Of a stretch of DNA of 64,000 nucleotides, positions 38,726-52,989 are shown one piece after another. Position 1 is the stretch's first letter; each line of letters opens with the position of its first letter. Source of the DNA: Lutjanus erythropterus (Eukaryota > Chordata > Actinopteri > Lutjaniformes > Lutjanidae); NCBI GenBank assembly GCA_020091685.1, contig CM034605.1, positions 12,681,649-12,745,648 on the forward strand, given 5' to 3'. The notes beneath the pieces were generated by a model. The model was not told the DNA's origin. It searched no databases and saw only the letters and a program-made list of their open reading frames with translations. The translations under genes and the position numbers were made by a program.

Positions 38726-39708
38726 AGGTTCCTCTGCTTTTCCCCCATAGGAGAACCATTTTTGGTTCTTGGGAGAACCTTTCATAAAAGTTCCTCTCTG
38801 AACACTTTCAAAAAGTTCTATCAAGAACCTAATGTACTTGGTCATACCCAGAACCATCTGTGAAAATTTTTACCTAGAACCCCCGATGAGAGGTTCTACA
38901 GAGGACCCTTCTATCATAATGGTTCCACCTAGAATCCTCTCTGGGGGTGCCAACAATAACTTATTCAGGGGGTTCTACAGAGAAACTTTTTATATTCCAA
39001 GGATTTTATCTAGAACCCACCTAGGAGTTCTACATAGAACCTTTTTATAGTCCAGAGTTTTTAACTAAAACACAATCAGGGGATCTACAGAGAACCTTTT
39101 CATATTCCAGGGGTTTTAATTATGTACTCTTGGGATTGTAATGAGAACATTTTTATGTTTCAAGGGTTGTATAAGAACACACTCAGGAGTTTCTGCTGAG
39201 AACCTTTTTGTATTCCATGAGTTATCTAGAACCCACCTAAGTGGTACTATGGAGAACCATTCTCCATCTTCCAAGGGTTCTGTCTGGAACACACTCAGGT
39301 GGGATGCAGGTGGGAGTCGAAGCAGTGGCCACTGCAGAGGACTGATAGCCTCAGTATTTGGGGCACGTGCTCTACCAACTGAGCCACAGGGGCACCCCAT
39401 ACTCTAAAGGTTTTATCTAGAACCCACTAAGAGGGTTCTCCCGAGAACTTGTTTATATTCCAGAGATTTTATCTACAAGACACTCAAGGGATTCTACAGA
39501 GAACATTTTTATATTCCAACAGTTTTATCTAGAACCCATCCAGGGGCCTGATGAAAGAGTTCTTCAAAGGGTTCAACAATGCTTGAAGAACTTCTTCTTC
39601 CAATAAGGGTTCTTTCAAACCCTGTCTTAAAAAACAGGTTCTTTAGAAGTACATGGTTCTAGGTAGGACTTCAGCCCTTCAGGAAGAACCTTTATTTCGA
39701 AGAGCGTA
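38726..39708 (-). mobile_element. AGAACC/GGTTCT array element, copy 1
   Basis: Around twenty diverged modules of the type AGGGGTTCTACAGAGAACC-TTTTATATTCCA-GGGTTTTATCTAGAACCCA. The right edge, read on minus, starts CTCTTCGAAATAAAGGTTCTT, the same terminus as copy 2 at 61682. A tRNA-like segment interrupts it at 39305-39398. Confidence 0.8.
39305..39398 (-). mobile_element. tRNA-derived SINE head (5' fragment)
   Basis: On the minus strand an A-box TGGCTCAGTTGGTAGAGC (39386-39369) is followed about 50 nt later by a B-box-like GCTTCGACTCCCA (39323-39311), the spacing of a tRNA-type Pol III promoter. There is no SINE body or poly-A tail, so it is a truncated head or a captured tRNA pseudogene. 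Confidence 0.7.
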
Positions 39709-40227
39709 TTTGTTGCATGCAGTCTGATGAGAGGAGGTGCGGTGGCTGATACAGCAGATAGATTTATGGCCGCAGACAGACATTGTCCCTCCGGATTGGG
39801 AAGTGAAGGATTGGAGTGTGATTAAAAGCACCGTCAGAGTTTCCGTGTTGGATTGATTTTAGTCTCTTGCACATCCTGAAGGTGACTCCGGTAGCCTCCC
39901 TCTGTCATGTGGCACAGAGCCTGTTTAATCCTTGCTGTGTCTGTACCCTGCCGGACATGTTGTCATTAGATTAACAGGTATGAGGAGTCACTTTGGTGGC
40001 TTTGTGATCACCTGTTTGTTAATTTGTGAATATTTAGCCACACTGTGTGCCAAGAGTGAAAGACACGTGCTGTGGTCAGAATTATATGTGATCTACAGGA
40101 CCTCTGCTCTCTGCTGACCTCTGCTGAGTGTGACCACGGGCAATACTGAGGAATACTTTTATAATTTTCTCTTTAAATACTACTACATACAAACCATTTG
40201 TATTCTCAATAAATCATAAGGCTTTGA

Positions 40228-40541
40228 TTAGAGCTGCAACAATTACAATTAGTAGATTGAAAGAAAATCAGTTGCCAACTATTCTGATCATTTTTCAAGT
40301 AAAAGTTTCAAACATTTTCTCATTCAAGCCTCTTTAATTTGGGGATTTCCTGCTTTTCTTTCTCCTTTATGACAGTAAATGAAGAGCCTTTGGGTTTTGG
40401 ACAAAAGAAGCCATTTGAAGATGTCACTTTGGGTTCTGGGAAATTGTGGTGAGCATTTTTCATATTTTTTAAACATATTTTAGACTAAAGTGTTGATTGT
40501 GAAAATAAACAGCAGATTAATCGATAATGAAAATAATCATG
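40228..40541 (-). mobile_element. Family A variant repeat
   Basis: Ends are AGAGCTGCAACAATTACAAT and TAATCGATAATGAAAATAATCAT. The interior (ATGACAGTAAATGAAGAGCC-TTTGGGTTTTGGAC) matches the full-length copy at 57593-57907 better than copies 1-5, defining a subfamily. Confidence 0.75.
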
Positions 40542-41394
40542 TGATAATAAATGTGCCACAATGCGAAATGCTCTACTGCACAAATGTACCTTCATACTTT
40601 TGATTTGATATTTCAGGTCATATAATCTCTGCTTTACAAGCGACAGTCACAATTAACAGTTACAATAAATTAAATATCAATAATCATCTACCATGTTATT
40701 TAGGTTTTTGTACAAGAAATCATTTTGTAAAAACACATATGTCACAATTTTTCACTTTTTTTTTCTCTTAATATATTTTATGCTTGAAGCTAAAATGCAG
40801 GGTGTAATCTCACCAGTAGTGTGATCAGTGCTGGGGAAACAGTGACCTATTGCCCACATGTAATTAATCTAATTACATTTAGTTAAATAGTTATATTCAT
40901 ATTTGCATACTGACTCAAATAGTTAAATTAGGATTTTTACTTTTTTTTTTGCTGTTGACTTGAACTACAAACCATTTTGGGAAATAAGGGAAAGGAATTA
41001 TTTTTTTATTTATTTTATTGCTTCTCTACTGCTTGATGGACATCACATAACCAAAGCTTATCTGACAAGAAGAGACATTTCTGGGTTTTGTTTTTCTTTT
41101 TGTTTTATGTATGACCTATAAACAAGTGGGCACTTTTGCAATAAACTCGATCAAGTGGAATTTTTTTTGCAGGCATTTTATTTGATGCATTACATTTTGC
41201 TGTAATTTTATACCATCTGCCCTTGCCAGTTTGATCATTTATGTTTACAAAGCAGTTTGAACTACTTTTTCTAATTAGCTTTAACCAAACTAGAATTCTC
41301 CCGATAGGAAACTTTGCTGTAGTTAAGCTTCTTCCAGTGTGAAGTAATTTGTAACTTGCAAAGCTGTGCTTCACTGTAGCTTCCCAAACACTGG

Positions 41395-42330
41395 GTGTAA
41401 TGTAAAGTAACTAAATACATTTACTTCAGTACCAAACTTAAAGGCCCTGAAAGCACATTTTCTTGAGTGTTAGGGAAAACAACATTTTCTGCTTCAGTTA
41501 GAGAGATGCCTGTGTTTGTGTTTTTATCTCTGCTCTTCTCGCTGGTTGAAGTGGCTGAAGTGTAAAACAGTGATGTCACATGTTTCATTGCACTGAACAG
41601 GATTTAACAACATTTCAGTCAGAATCTGATTAAGGTTTTGGGGTTGTTTGCTCACGTTTGCAGCCGCTGTCAATCAAATCCGATCAATCCAGATGAAGAT
41701 GAAATTATTTTAGATTTTGAGTGAGAAACAGTTAATGAATAATACCCAACAGTAATTTCTAACTTTAACTTTGGGTTTTTCTTATTTAATCATAAATATT
41801 TCATATTATAGATAAATACTTAAGATTTGGAACAAAGTTTTTAGGGGCTTTAAGAACAGTTTGGCAGTATTTGGGGATTACAGATCTGTTTTTTGTTGTT
41901 GTTGGTGGTGTTTTTTTTTTTTAAAGCATTTATTCTCTTTTTTGAGACTAATATATTTTGTTCATGGTCTCAGATATAAATACATGTAATAAACTAACCT
42001 TAACTTGTAGTTAGTCATATTTACATGTACATATTTGCTCCACTATGTATCTGGGAAAATTTGTACTTCTTACTGCACTACATTTATCTTAAATATATCT
42101 TAAATAGAACATGTCATAATTTAATAAAAATTACATGTAATAATTTAATAAAATATAATGCATGACAGGGTCATTTTTTTCTGCACAATTAGTACTTTCA
42201 CTTCTGATACTTAAAGTACATTTTGCTGCTAGTACGTTTAATGTAAAATTTTGAATGCAGTAGGCTACTTTTACATGATATTGAGCACTTTAAAAACACG
42301 TTGCTTCTTTTACGCTCCATCCCTACTCAT
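41395..42330 (+). mobile_element. Family B copy interrupted by a TIR element
   Basis: Family B starts GTAAAGTAACTAAATACATTT at 41402 and resumes after an insertion. CACTACATTTATCTTAAATA and AGTACTTTCACTTCTGATAC follow to about 42290. The insertion is 41438-41853 (separate entry). Confidence 0.6.
41438..41853. mobile_element. TIR element (TTAAAGGCCCTGAAA ends) nested in family B
   Basis: The left end TTAAAGGCCCTGAAA matches the reverse complement TTAAAGCCCCTAAAA of the right end. It is about 416 bp long and non-coding. Confidence 0.55.
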
Positions 42331-43320
42331 TTTCGTCATTTTTAGTGAGGGGACATAAGATCTTACGGGAAGATAGAAGTTCAACAGTACATGGCACATA
42401 GAAGTGTTATACATCTTCTGAAAGTTGGGAAGCTGAAGATTAATTTGAGATGCAGCTCAAATGACAAAAACGCTGTTTTTCTAGGCATAAATATGTAATA
42501 AACATTGTGTTTTCTTTAGACACTTTTTTGAAACTTTTGAGTAAGGGCTTTAGAACCAAAGTATATTATGGCTATTCCCATGCTTAATTACATCTAATAA
42601 GGTGTTGCAGCAATTTTGGGCTTGATACCATTTAGTATACAGATTTGGCGCACAATTTAACCAGTTTTGACCACCGGAGAATCAATAAAACTTCCTCCAT
42701 TGTACCACATCAAGCAAATGATCGTAATACTTCTTCCACCAATGACCCTCACATGTTAGATTGAAAATGTAAAAACAAGAGACACTGACCGAAAGTGTGC
42801 TCATGGAAGGTCTGCTGAGGACAGCCAGACAGACACATCACTCAAACAGCCATATGGAAGTCAGTGGGTGATAGATGGGGAGCACAGCCTTGGTGTTTTT
42901 AGTAGACCTGAGGGGCTAAGAGAGAAAAGAGAAAAAGAGAAGAGGGAGGCCTCTGGGATGCAGAATACCTCAAGGTCCCTCTCCACTGAAGCCGGCGCTG
43001 CAGCAGCCCCGCAGCCCTGCAATCTTCGCAATCAGGCAGTAATGCTAGCAGCGACTGTTTCAGATTATGCTCAGGAAATCCTCTGTGCTCTCTGCTCAAA
43101 ACAATTTACCCTGACATGAGCCCAAAGACAGGGTAGGGGGGTGGGGGACAAGAGAGCTGTCCTCACCAGATTCCTGCTCTCAGGCCACCATATTCTCATG
43201 GATATTATTATTATTGTTGTTATTATTATTAGGATTACATTGTTGTTGTTTATTAAAGATTTTATTTCAAGATGGTAAGAGAGGGAATGTCTAATTGCAT
43301 TTTAGAAGTTATACTGTATG
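42331..43320. other. Gene-free stretch
   Basis: Includes a repeat-poor, GC-richer segment at 42780-43190 that could be regulatory, and ATT/GTT microsatellite-like sequence at 43204-43255. Open frames are unrecognised. Confidence 0.45.
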
Positions 43321-43327
43321 ACATGTA

Positions 43328-44207
43328 AGGCTGCAACTAATTATTATTTTTACTATTGAGAAATGTGTTAATCTGTTGGGTCCATAAAGTGTCAAAAATC
43401 TCAGCTAGAATTATTCAGATACAACATTTAAGTATAAGTTTGATAATTTGTGGATATTTCAATCAAATTGTTTGGTATCTGCAATGACTAATTGGTTATA
43501 TTATTAGTTGTCAACTATTAAATTAATCACCAACTATATTAATAATAATTTTTTAAAGAAAAAATGTTGCAAATTTCAGCTTCTCATACGTGAATATTTT
43601 CTGGCTTCCTTTGTATGACAGCAAACCGAATTAGGGCTGCAACTAATGCTTATTTTCATTATTGATTAATCTGTTGATCATATTTTTGATTGATCGATTA
43701 ATTCTCTGGTCCATAAAATGTCAGATGGTGAAGAATGTTTCCCAAAACCCAAGATGACGTCCTGAAATGTCTTGTCCAGAACACAAAGGTATTCAGTTTA
43801 CTGCCATTTTTTCCTTAAAAAAATCTCAAAAACAATTAATCGATTATCAAAACAGTTGGTGATTAATCTATTATTAAAGCTGCAAATATTAATTGGTTAA
43901 TTAATTTGTAATTGAATATTAAATTATCACCAACCATTTTGATAATCTAATCATTGTTTTGAGTATGTTTTTTTTATTTTTTATTTTTTTTTAAGAAAAA
44001 TCCTCCTCCTCTACAACAGTAAACTGAATATCTTTGATTTGTGGATAAAAGAAGACATATGATGACGTTATCTTGGACTTTTGGAAACACTGATCTTTTT
44101 TAAAACCATTTTATGACATTTTATAGACCAAATAACCAATTGATTTATCAAAAAAAAAAATAAATAAAAAAAATAAAAAAAACAATTGGTAGCTGCAGCC
44201 CTATTTA
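43328..44207. mobile_element. Cluster of family A copies in mixed orientation
   Basis: A partial + copy at 43328-43420, a partial - copy at about 43480-43632, a + copy at 43633-43875 and a - copy at 43876-44207 ending TAGCTGCAGCCCT. The last two abut head to head and could form a long imperfect hairpin. Confidence 0.75.
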
Positions 44208-44295
44208 ATAGTTGACAACTAATCAATTAATCAACCAATGACCAATTGTAGCAGGTCTAATGCCATGTTACCTATTATTAAAGCCTACATAATTT

Positions 44296-44330
44296 GTTTT
44301 GATTTGTTTTGTTTTGTTTTGTTTTGTTTA
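44296..44330. repeat. (TTTTG)n microsatellite
   Basis: About seven TTTTG units. Confidence 0.93.
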
Positions 44331-44859
44331 AGGGGCCTCCATATTGATTTAATCAGGAAGTGACCTTTAAAGTTTTATTATTTTAATATGAGATGTTTGC
44401 CTTTTCCATTTTCTTCCTCTTTTTATTGGTCAGAATATCCATGGCTGGTAAAGGTTGAGGGTTTTTGAGTGGTGGCTCTTTCCCATGGCCCGGAACCGAC
44501 AGAACAAACTCTCGGAGAGAGCAAAGAAAACACGGCAACAAAAAGCCAATGATCCGCAGCACTCGGTCTCAGAAAAAAGAAGAAAAAAAAATGACAGAAA
44601 AAAAAAATCCCCCTTCTCCTTCAGCCAAACATGTATTATGGAGCAGACACGATATTCAAAGCAACCAAAAGCTGCCTCATGTGTACACAACAGCCTCCTG
44701 ACAGACAGACAGCTGCTGATGTTGACTCACATTTGTATGATTAAATTTGCCTTTGTGACTCTCTGTTTGAAGTATATGTCTTCAATTACCGTAATTATGT
44801 TAAAAAACCAAAGAAACCCGTAAAGCAGACTTTAATCTCGACCACAAAATGACTCATAA

Positions 44860-45125
44860 TATTTTTGATGGATATTCAGATCCCACCAGTGTAGATTTTG
44901 GCGTTTCTGCGTGTAATTTTTTTAAATACATTTTCATTCTAAGCAGTAGAAAAACACCCAAATAATTGTAATGAGAAAATAAGTTAATTCACGATTGATC
45001 AATAGTAAATTATCAATGATTACAATCCGCATTAATTTAGTTTGCGCAGGTTTGAGGGCCAAATGTTAATGTCTATTTTTTCCTCTAAGTACACAAATAA
45101 CACAGAGACGAATGCATTACTTTTG
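44860..45125. promoter_or_regulatory. Candidate conserved block immediately 3' of six1
   Basis: Repeat-free AT-rich sequence dense in homeodomain-type cores: CAATAATTG-type near 44965, TTGATCAATAG, ATCAATGATTACAATC and TTAATTTAG. It borders the presumed six1 polyA site. Function is inferred. Confidence 0.35.
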
Positions 45126-45553
45126 TTTTATTGGAAACTAATTAATTACCATGACTCTAATGAAAACGTTACCTCTTAGTTTCCATCGCAGGAGGTTGCT
45201 ATAATTCTTTTATCTCAACAAAATATCATAAATTAAGCAAATGGGCAGTCCCGTTAAGTGTTTCGTTGAGTTAAGAGTTTCGGACACGTCCTGTTTGTGT
45301 GTTTCCATGTGCAGGAGGGCAGAAAAACCTCCTGTTAGGGCCGGGTGGTGGAGGGATATACAGGGGTTAAGCGCATAAAGGAATTTTGTTCTAACCAAAT
45401 TTAACGACAGACAAGTCAGTCTATATTATAAGGTAGGCTACTATAGTGTTATTTCATACATGTACTCAATCTGATACACTTATCAGTCTTCTTCTTTTTC
45501 TGGGTTTTTGTTTTTGTAAAATAGAATAATAATAATCATCTGGCAGCTTCTCT
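45110..45553 (-). other. six1: Putative six1 3'UTR with polyA signal
   Basis: Reading on the minus strand from the six1 stop, the first AATAAA is at 45132-45127 (TTTATT on +), giving a 3'UTR of roughly 440 nt. It is AT-rich and apparently repeat-free. Other ends further downstream are possible. Confidence 0.45.
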
Positions 45554-47776
<2,223 letters not shown>

Positions 47777-48482
47777 GCCTTATTAACATGTTCGGAATAT
47801 ACATCTTCTACAATACAGGCTTCCAGGTTTCCCACATGGGGGCAAACCGCACACTGCATCTCCATACGTTATCAGTAATCACAGTCAGTGGAGGGGAAAG
47901 CCACAAAAACACAAAGCTTTTTATGTGTGAAGGAAAGTTTATTCGCGTTTAAAGCCTGAAACAAACTTAAAACAAGCCACATCATAAACAGGTGGTAGTA
48001 CAGATCATTTAAATACAAAAATACGTCATAAAAGTATTTTTTAAAAAGAAAAACTTAATGATTGTGGGTTGCATTGGTGTTTTTTCACTATTAGCAAGAA
48101 GTATTGAGCATTTCAATAAAAATCTACGTCTTAAAACGTAAAATCTTAATGATTCATGGTAATTTTTTCAGCAATTAACTGGAAATATAGGACATTTTAA
48201 TAAAAACTTACTGCATAAAACTTAAAATCGTAATACATTTTTAGTTATTTTGTTGTTTTTTTTTCCAGCTGGAGGTCACAGCTGATCATGGTTGACGCCC
48301 ACCACCTTAATTACCTGCAGACTGGACATTTTGTTGTATCCTGCACCTTAAGCCGTTAATTTTACGAGGTGATATAATTTAATAAGCTCCTATGATAGTT
48401 GAGTCCATACGCGCCATTACGCACGTCTTTTTTATATGAGAAACCTGCACTACCTGCCAAACGTGTTATGGGACATAGACCA

Positions 48483-48495
48483 CCACCAGTAGGCA
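48483..48495 (+). promoter_or_regulatory. CTCF-like motif upstream of six1, pointing right
   Basis: CCACCAGTAGGCA on + fits the CTCF core. A weaker CCCACATGGGGGCA lies at 47831-47844 in the same orientation. Confidence 0.3.
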
Positions 48496-48510
48496 ATCAG
48501 CCACTGAAGC

Positions 48511-48563
48511 GTGTGTGTGTGTGTGTGAGAGAGAGAGAGTGTGTGTATGTGTGTGTATGTGTA

Positions 48564-48595
<32 letters not shown>
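48511..48595. repeat. (GT)n(GA)n compound microsatellite
   Basis: Alternating GT and GA runs upstream of six1. Confidence 0.97.
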
Positions 48596-48763
48596 GCTAA
48601 TGTGAAATGCCACATGGTCTGTGCTTCTGAGACAATTTGACAAATATCTTCAGAACTGGAAATGACAGACGAACACACTCACACATTCAGCAGCATATAT
48701 CCACGTATGCATTGTTTTGTATATCTCATTTCCCGCGCATTTTTGTTTATCGATTTGAAAATT

Positions 48764-48950
48764 AAAGGTAGAATCAGTAAGATTTGTCCGTGCAGTTCGT
48801 AAACGCACCAGAGGTAGTTGATTGTTGTGTTTCGTTTACAGGACACAGCAAAATATTATACACAATAAATACAGGTAGAGGGCAACCACCACCACACACT
48901 TCTGTGGGTTATAAGTGACGATTGAAAGGGATTATATATGAGCCTACATT
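48764..48950 (+). mobile_element. Family E dispersed repeat, copy 2
   Basis: Starts AAAGGTAGAATCAGTAAGAT and has CACACTTCTGTGGG and GTGACGATTGAAAGGG in the same order as 23217-23455. Confidence 0.7.
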
Positions 48951-49880
48951 TTATGAGGGAAATTATGCATATTATGCCTTTAAAATTGAATTCCACCTGG
49001 AGAGACACAACAGGCCCCATCACTCCTTTATTTTTTTGTCGTTTTATATTTTTCTTTTTCCTGGAGCATCACGTCTTCTTCAAGAGCTCCTCTCTCTGGC
49101 TTGTAGCCTCCTACATGTATATTTCAGGGATTAGACGGGCACCGCACTGGCTCCACTGTGTTTTCTGCGGGGTGAAACACTAAACCAATCCATTAGTAAA
49201 TGAGTTCTCTGCGACACTGGTTCTTGGTGGTGCAGTTGTTGGTTTGAGCAGCCGTATAGATCACATTTCTTTATCTGCACCATGACTCTGAAACAAAACT
49301 CCCCTCTCAATATGTTAAGAAACAAGATTTGACCTGGAAAAATAATATTGAACTTCAACAAATTCACACTAAACGTTTAGAGAAGATGACCCCTTTAAAG
49401 GACTTTCAATATAAAGATAAAATGCTTTGAAGTTTTTGTTTTTGTGGCGACAGACACCTGAAACAACAGACGTATTCTGAGAAAGCTCCACTCTGGATTA
49501 TCATATGTGTAGGTCTCATTTCACCTACAAGACTTTATGGACAAACACGTTTTTAGATAATTTGGGTTTTTTTTCAAATTAAAATTAAAATGAATCTCAG
49601 TATTCGGGAATGTGGGCATTTGTTAAGATGTTCGAATAAAATAAAATAAAATTAATGTAGAATGAATCAGTTTTATTTCAGCCTTGAATGTATCCAAGTG
49701 CTGAAATGCTAAATGCTAAACTGTTACTACAAGAAAAAAAATGTGTGGCAACTGTTTATTTTTTTATTCAACCAATCTACTGCATATAAATTTTATATAC
49801 AACCTTTGTCTTTTGATTTGTTGAGTAGCAAAAATGAACTACAACTTAATGTTGTACACAACCCTGCTGTAAATGATGAA
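48951..49880. other. Gene-free stretch
   Basis: No gene or confident repeat beyond short AT-rich runs. Confidence 0.5.
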
Positions 49881-49883
49881 TAA

Positions 49884-50138
49884 ATCCAAATAGTTGATCA
49901 GTCTATTAATTGTCAGCTATTTGCCCACTATTTTGATTGCTGATTAATAATTTTGACTCACCCCAAATTCTCTGTTTTCAGCTTGTAAATATTTTATGTT
50001 TTTTTTCCTCCTCTTAAACGGAATATCTTTCAACAAACAAGACATTTGATGACGCCATCTTGAGATTTGCGAAACAGTGATCAACATTTTCTGACATTTT
50101 ATGGACGATTGATGAGTAATGAATTCAGCAGCCCCGAA
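49884..50138 (-). mobile_element. Family A repeat copy
   Basis: Runs from ATAGTTGATCAGTCTATTAA to AATTCAGCAGCCCCG with GGAATATCTTTCAACAAACA inside. Confidence 0.75.
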
Positions 50139-51440
50139 TAAACTGACCTTGTGCCTTGTGAATATTGGTTGAAACGCAACCGAAGTCACTCTTGCCTGCG
50201 AGGTTTTGGGTTTAATTTAAACTGTGTAATCAGCCTGCAGATGAAAATAAACACGAATCACTTCATAATAATGAATTAAAACTTCCAACTTGGACTTTTG
50301 CAACAATATTATTTTAGAAATGTTAACGTTGGTCTGAAAAGCAGTTTAATTTTCTTGCTTTTAGGCAGTAAAGCCATTCACAGCATTAACCATGAATTCA
50401 ATTAGTGCATCTCCTAATGTAAATGTTGGACCTTGTCTGTAGTGGACACACGGGCTCTCAGGCCACTTTGGCTGCACTGGTCTCGGCCTGGCTGTGTGTC
50501 TGTGTGTCTCTGCCTGTGTGTGTGTGTGTGTGTGTGTAAAACCTCAGTGCTTCAGTAAATGAGCTGTCTGATGAGCGGCTCTCGGGTTTCTCTAATATCT
50601 CTACCACATTGCGCCGCGCCTCCTCCTTTAACCCGAGCAGCCCGGGGGGCGAGATTATTTCAAGATGTGGACTCTCTCTCTCCGCCTCCGCCTCCGTGTG
50701 CAGCCACGGCCAGTGCTGCTGGGCTCCTCATATATACCCCCCGACAAGTAATGCAATACTCGTTACTCCCTTCAGAATGGGTCTTACGGGGACGTTACAG
50801 CCCCTTTTCTCTCCGTCAAACTCCTCTTTCACCTCCAAAAAAAAAAAAAAAAAAAAAAACCGCAATAGCCTGCCACTCCTGGAAGATCTGGGCTGCTGAA
50901 TATCACGGATGCTCCGAGGTTTAGTCATTCATTTAGTCATTTTGTCTTTTTCCGGAAAACTCAAATGAGTCACCGCGAGAAAATCAACTTTTTGCCATTT
51001 TTGATTAAGATGTTTTTTTTATCCGAGGTAGGGCTTAGGGAAATTGAGGTGTGTAGGCACTTGCTTTTTTTAATTAATCCACCACATGATAGCAATTTGG
51101 AGCTGAAAACGACCAATTATTAATTATTAATAGCCATCAGCTATGTTCCAACTGTTAGAGAATAACGTAACGGTGACACTCCAGTCCCGAGGGAGACAAA
51201 AAAAAAGAGGCTCAACTCAAAGCACTTCATAAAAATGTCATCATCAAAAAGCCCGTGTTTCCTCTTGGACGGTTTATTTTTTAGAGAATATGGAGGAAAA
51301 CTGAAACGACCACTGGCTTCACCGAACAGATGGTTTTCACTCCGTCTAAATCCAAAGTGCTATTTCAGCTGTATCGACTGGAACAAAGCCGATACTGCTG
51401 AAATTAAGTGAGAAATGTCAGATTTTGTCCACAGGGTTTG
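50139..51440. other. Gene-free stretch upstream of six1
   Basis: Contains a (TG)n run at 50515-50537, poly-A at 50837-50859 and a moderately GC-rich part at 50560-50800 without a recognisable exon. Confidence 0.5.
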
Positions 51441-51819
51441 TTTGTGTGTGTGTGTGTGTGTGTGTTTCTTTGACTTTTTGGGAGTGTTTTTTGGTGATAT
51501 TCAATGATACCCCCATTGTAAATAACTAAATAAATTAATGAATTAAACATGGAAGAATTTACTATTTAGTTATTCACCAATAGAAACAAAAAATATATCA
51601 TTTGATAATATATCATAAGTCAACAGTCTCACACATCCGTGAAAATATATTTAATTGTTCATTTTCTTATAGGCCTTCAACAAAGCTAGTAACCAGGAAC
51701 TTTCCTGTTTTGTTTTATTTGTGGGGCTCCTGTTGACAAAAGCCGTACTATTTCCACCTTAATTACCACAACATATAAATTCAGGGGGGAAAAAATCTCT
51801 TCTTTTTAACTTTTGCCAG

Positions 51820-51965
51820 CGAAAATGTAAACACATGCTCCATGATTTTACGGGGAAGCCGACCCGGTGACATTAACAATAACTAGAGAGCTGATGTTCT
51901 TGCTGATACTTTTGTTAATTAATGTAGGTCATATCGGCATTAAATTGATACCGTGTCATGACCAG
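51820..51965. promoter_or_regulatory. Candidate six1/six4 enhancer with SIX-type cores
   Basis: Compact repeat-free block with two TGATAC cores (51904-51909 and 51946-51951), the reported SIX homeodomain core, plus CATTAACAATAACTAG and TTGTTAATTAATG. About 4.5 kb upstream of six1. A regulatory role and possible autoregulation are inferred. Confidence 0.4.
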
Positions 51966-52199
51966 TTAAAAAAAAAAAACTCATTGTAGTAGCTTTAAAT
52001 TTGTTATAAAATACTATTTTCTGACTTTACATTTAAATGATTATCGACAAATCAGTTGATCTAATCAATAGTATGTCATTGTCTCACAGTTTCTGGTTTA
52101 TTCAAGATGTCCTAAATGTGTCTTTAATTTAAGAATTAGAAAGCGGTTTATTCAGTGAGGTGGGAAAAAAGAAAAGGCAGCTCCTCCCAAAACAAAACA

Positions 52200-52450
52200 C
52201 AACTGTTGACATGAGTGAGTTAAATGAAATTGGAGCTGCAATTATCAGCTTAACAGAGTTTCCTGTCATGTTGGAAAATTAGACCTGGTACAAGTGCACT
52301 GGGGTTACAGCCCCCCATCAAAATCATTACGCATTTCCTCAGAGGACCACCTCCACAAATATGCAATTATAGCCACGGCCTCGGCTTTTACAGTGAGTGA
52401 GCTGTGCTCGGTGTAAACACGCCCCGGGCACACAGATGAACACATTTCTT
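52200..52450. promoter_or_regulatory. Candidate enhancer block with POU/homeodomain sites
   Basis: Repeat-free, with CTGCAATTATCAGCTTAAC, AAAATCATTACGCATTTCC and ATGCAATTAT (52361-52370). About 5 kb upstream of six1. Function is inferred from motif density. Confidence 0.35.
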
Positions 52451-52593
52451 TTAGGGAAATTCTTCTTTTCTTTTTTTTTTTTGTGCTGCAGGGCTCTGGG
52501 TAAGTAAACAAGTCAGGCGGGCAGACAAATATATAAACAAACTAAAGGAGGGATTTTTTTTTTTAACAGGGTGTTTCATCATGTGTGCCTGCT

Positions 52594-52610
52594 GCAGGGA
52601 GGGGGCGCCA
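52594..52610 (+). promoter_or_regulatory. CTCF-like motif, pointing right
   Basis: GCAGGGAGGGGGCGCCA on + fits the GGGGGCGCC half of the CTCF motif. Confidence 0.35.
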
Positions 52611-52710
52611 TGACAATACTATCATACAAATGTTACAGCTGAGACTGAAAGGATGAGCTGATGCGTGTGTGAGAGCAAATGATAAAGTTTTAGAGCAGTT
52701 GAGCAGCAGC

Positions 52711-52711
<1 letters not shown>

Positions 52712-52761
<50 letters not shown>

Positions 52762-52774
52762 TGTGGGTGTGTGT
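52712..52774. repeat. (GT)n microsatellite
   Basis: About 23 pure GT units, then a GTGGGT tail. Confidence 0.98.
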
Positions 52775-52989
52775 CCCCAAGATCTGCTCCTGTTACAAAG
52801 TGCTGTTTTTCTCCTTGGGAAATAACGTTTGACCACTGTGGTGTGGACATGATGCTGCCTCCCAGCTGCTGCCTCTGTGTGTGCATGAGTGTGACACATG
52901 CACACTTAAAGGGACAGTTCAAAATCCAAAGTACATATTTTATATCTTACCTGTAGTGCTATTTGTCCATCTACATAATTTTGGCGCAC

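Noticed and set aside
44455..44823. 122-codon Lys/Arg-rich frame 3' of six1
   Set aside because: The composition comes from AGAAAAAA runs; no domain or conservation clue.
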